DNA of 6,237 bases. It comes from Bacillota bacterium (GTDB lineage Bacteria; Bacillota_E; Sulfobacillia; Sulfobacillales; Sulfobacillaceae). Numbering within the stretch: position 1 is the first letter of the stretch; each line of letters opens with the position of its first letter. Below, piece after piece: positions 5,548-6,237 of this stretch. Where the stretch lies: positions 1 to 6,237 of the forward strand of contig JAKAAS010000117.1 of assembly GCA_021802225.1 (NCBI GenBank). The letters run 5' to 3'. A program made the position numbers and the translations under genes. The notes under the pieces are model-generated. The model worked only from the letters and a program-made list of their open reading frames with translations. It searched no databases and was not told the DNA's origin.

Positions 5548-5923
5548 ATCGTTCTGTGGCGTGCCCGGCTTGCATTTGATAGCGGGCAGAGGCTTGGATC
5601 CACTGGATCATCGAGGTCGGTTGCCGAGTGGTTTCTTGGAGTGCACTCGCGATGGCTTGCGGATCGGCGCCTAGCGTGACCGCTTGGGCCGCCAGCATGA
5701 ACTGTTCCGTGGGACTCAGGGAGCGATCATTCCCCATCCGCTCCCCCAAGTGCTCCATGTTTTTACGGTGGTTGGCCACGCGCTGGTCGATGGAAAGATT
5801 GAGGCCGTCTGCGGTGGCCGAGAGGTCCCGGCCTTTGCGGTGGATGGTATCGGAGATATCCGGGAGCCAACGTAAGGCATCAAGGATGCGGGAAAGGTCG
5901 GTGCTGGGATTGTTTTCTGACAT
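5546..5923 (-). CDS. Hypothetical soluble helical protein, 125 aa
   Basis: Not recognised. The product begins MSENNPSTDLSRILDALRWL and has no signal peptide or membrane segment, so it is predicted to be cytoplasmic. Nearly all of it looks helical. A charged helix with heptad-like spacing at about 45-70 (DQRVANHRKNMEHLGERMG) could be a coiled coil. A short SPTEQFMLAAQAVTLGADP segment follows, then a Gln/Ala-rich tail. The start at 5923 is chosen because GGAGG at 5932-5936 lies eight bases before it. The earlier in-frame ATG at 5938 overlaps that SD. Its stop codon is part of the next gene's SD, so it is co-translated with the wall hydrolase and may be a cytoplasmic adaptor or regulator of the same assembly. 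It follows a terminator hairpin by only about 25 bases. Confidence 0.88.
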   Translation of the reverse strand: MSENNPSTDLSRILDALRWLPDISDTIHRKGRDLSATADGLNLSIDQRVANHRKNMEHLGERMGNDRSLSPTEQFMLAAQAVTLGADPQAIASALQETTRQPTSMIQWIQASARYQMQAGHATER

Positions 5924-5931
5924 ACATATCG

Positions 5932-5936
5932 CCTCC
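5932..5936 (-). promoter_or_regulatory. Shine-Dalgarno site fixing the start of the 125-aa gene
   Basis: GGAGG eight bases before the ATG at 5923. It overlaps the alternative ATG at 5938, which makes the longer start unlikely. Confidence 0.75.
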
Positions 5937-5948
5937 ATCTATAACAAA

Positions 5949-5973
5949 AGCCGCCCCCATAATAGGGACGGCT
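5949..5973 (-). terminator. Rho-independent terminator after the partial upstream gene
   Basis: Read on the minus strand, AGCCGTCCCT pairs with GGGGGCGGCT. This gives ten pairs, two of them G-U, around the five-base loop ATTAT, followed by TTTGTTAT. Only the minus-strand reading has the T tract, so it acts on transcripts coming from the partial gene, whose stop is 14 bases before the stem. Confidence 0.75.
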
Positions 5974-5986
5974 GAAGGGGTGATGA

Positions 5987-6237
5987 TTAGCGTTCGTGGT
6001 CTTCGGCAGGTTGGAGCATGTGTGGAAAACGTTCTTGCAGGGCCTCGAATAGCTGTGTGGCACGGGACCCTAGGAACCCTGCGGTGCGGCCGGGGTGGAT
6101 CTCTTCATCGATGTCATACTGGCGGGAAACAGGGGCGCGACCAGGTTTGACATCGGCATACATCCACGTGTTGGAGCGCCCGTCATTCGGGAAATAGTCT
6201 TCGGAGATGTGAACATCCTCACCCCACGGGGCTCCGG
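5987..6237 (-). CDS. Unrecognised protein, C-terminal 82 codons (start beyond window)
   Basis: An open frame enters from the right edge (two leftover bases, then 82 codons) and ends at TAA 5989-5987. The visible part begins GAPWGEDVHISEDYFPNDGR and ends in QPAEDHER. It is polar and acidic with no membrane segment, and includes an Asp/Glu patch (YDIDEEIHPGR) and a short helix (ATQLFEALQERF). I do not recognise the family. It reads as a soluble C-terminal tail of a larger protein. The terminator that follows suggests it ends a transcription unit or a segment of one. Confidence 0.78.
   Translation of the reverse strand, partial: GAPWGEDVHISEDYFPNDGRSNTWMYADVKPGRAPVSRQYDIDEEIHPGRTAGFLGSRATQLFEALQERFPHMLQPAEDHER

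Noticed and set aside
4842..5579. 245-codon open frame on the plus strand
   Set aside because: It lies wholly antisense to the SLT-domain gene, whose motifs are unmistakable. It has no convincing SD site, and long antisense frames are expected opposite GC-rich coding sequence.

Overview
The window looks like part of a bacterial accessory gene cluster, read entirely from the minus strand (right to left). Every gene that can be supported lies on that strand. Base composition is moderately GC-rich. Nearly every gene has a strong AGGAGG-type Shine-Dalgarno site 7-10 bases before its start. One product has a classical Sec signal peptide with no lipobox. Strong SD sites, dense packing and a membrane-anchored wall hydrolase fit a Gram-positive host (Bacillota-like, perhaps a thermophile or acidophile). 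That taxonomic guess is inference and no gene in the window fixes it.

Layout in the direction of transcription: (1) the C-terminal 82 codons of an unrecognised gene (6237-5987), followed by a rho-independent terminator; (2) a 125-aa soluble helical protein; (3) a 543-aa membrane-anchored protein with two lysozyme/SLT-like domains, the likely wall-cutting enzyme; (4) a 267-aa protein with an N-terminal membrane anchor, a Ser/Thr/Pro/His-rich stalk and an external domain; (5) a 411-aa protein with a receiver-like N-terminus, a MinD/CpaE-like domain whose P-loop is degenerate, and a C-terminal membrane segment; (6) a 25-aa single-pass membrane peptide joined to both neighbours by start/stop overlaps; (7) a 135-aa protein with two membrane segments and a proline-rich loop; (8) a secreted Ser/Thr-rich protein of at least 410 aa whose C-terminal part is a 12-residue repeat array running off the left edge.

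Spacings from gene 2 to gene 8 are 11, 72, 17, -4, -1 and 62 bases, so they are probably one operon. Taken together (a wall-opening hydrolase, several membrane-anchored proteins with outward-facing domains, a CpaE-like positioning or assembly factor gone non-catalytic, and an exported repeat protein) the cluster looks like part of an envelope-spanning apparatus. Candidates are a conjugation/type IV secretion module of an integrative element, or a Tad/pilus-like surface structure. No diagnostic motor ATPase, relaxase, pilin or integrase lies in the window, so this stays a hypothesis.

No tRNA, rRNA, CRISPR array, insertion sequence or attachment site was seen. No stretch longer than 72 bases is without a gene. 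No convincing promoter was found, so transcription probably starts to the right of the window.
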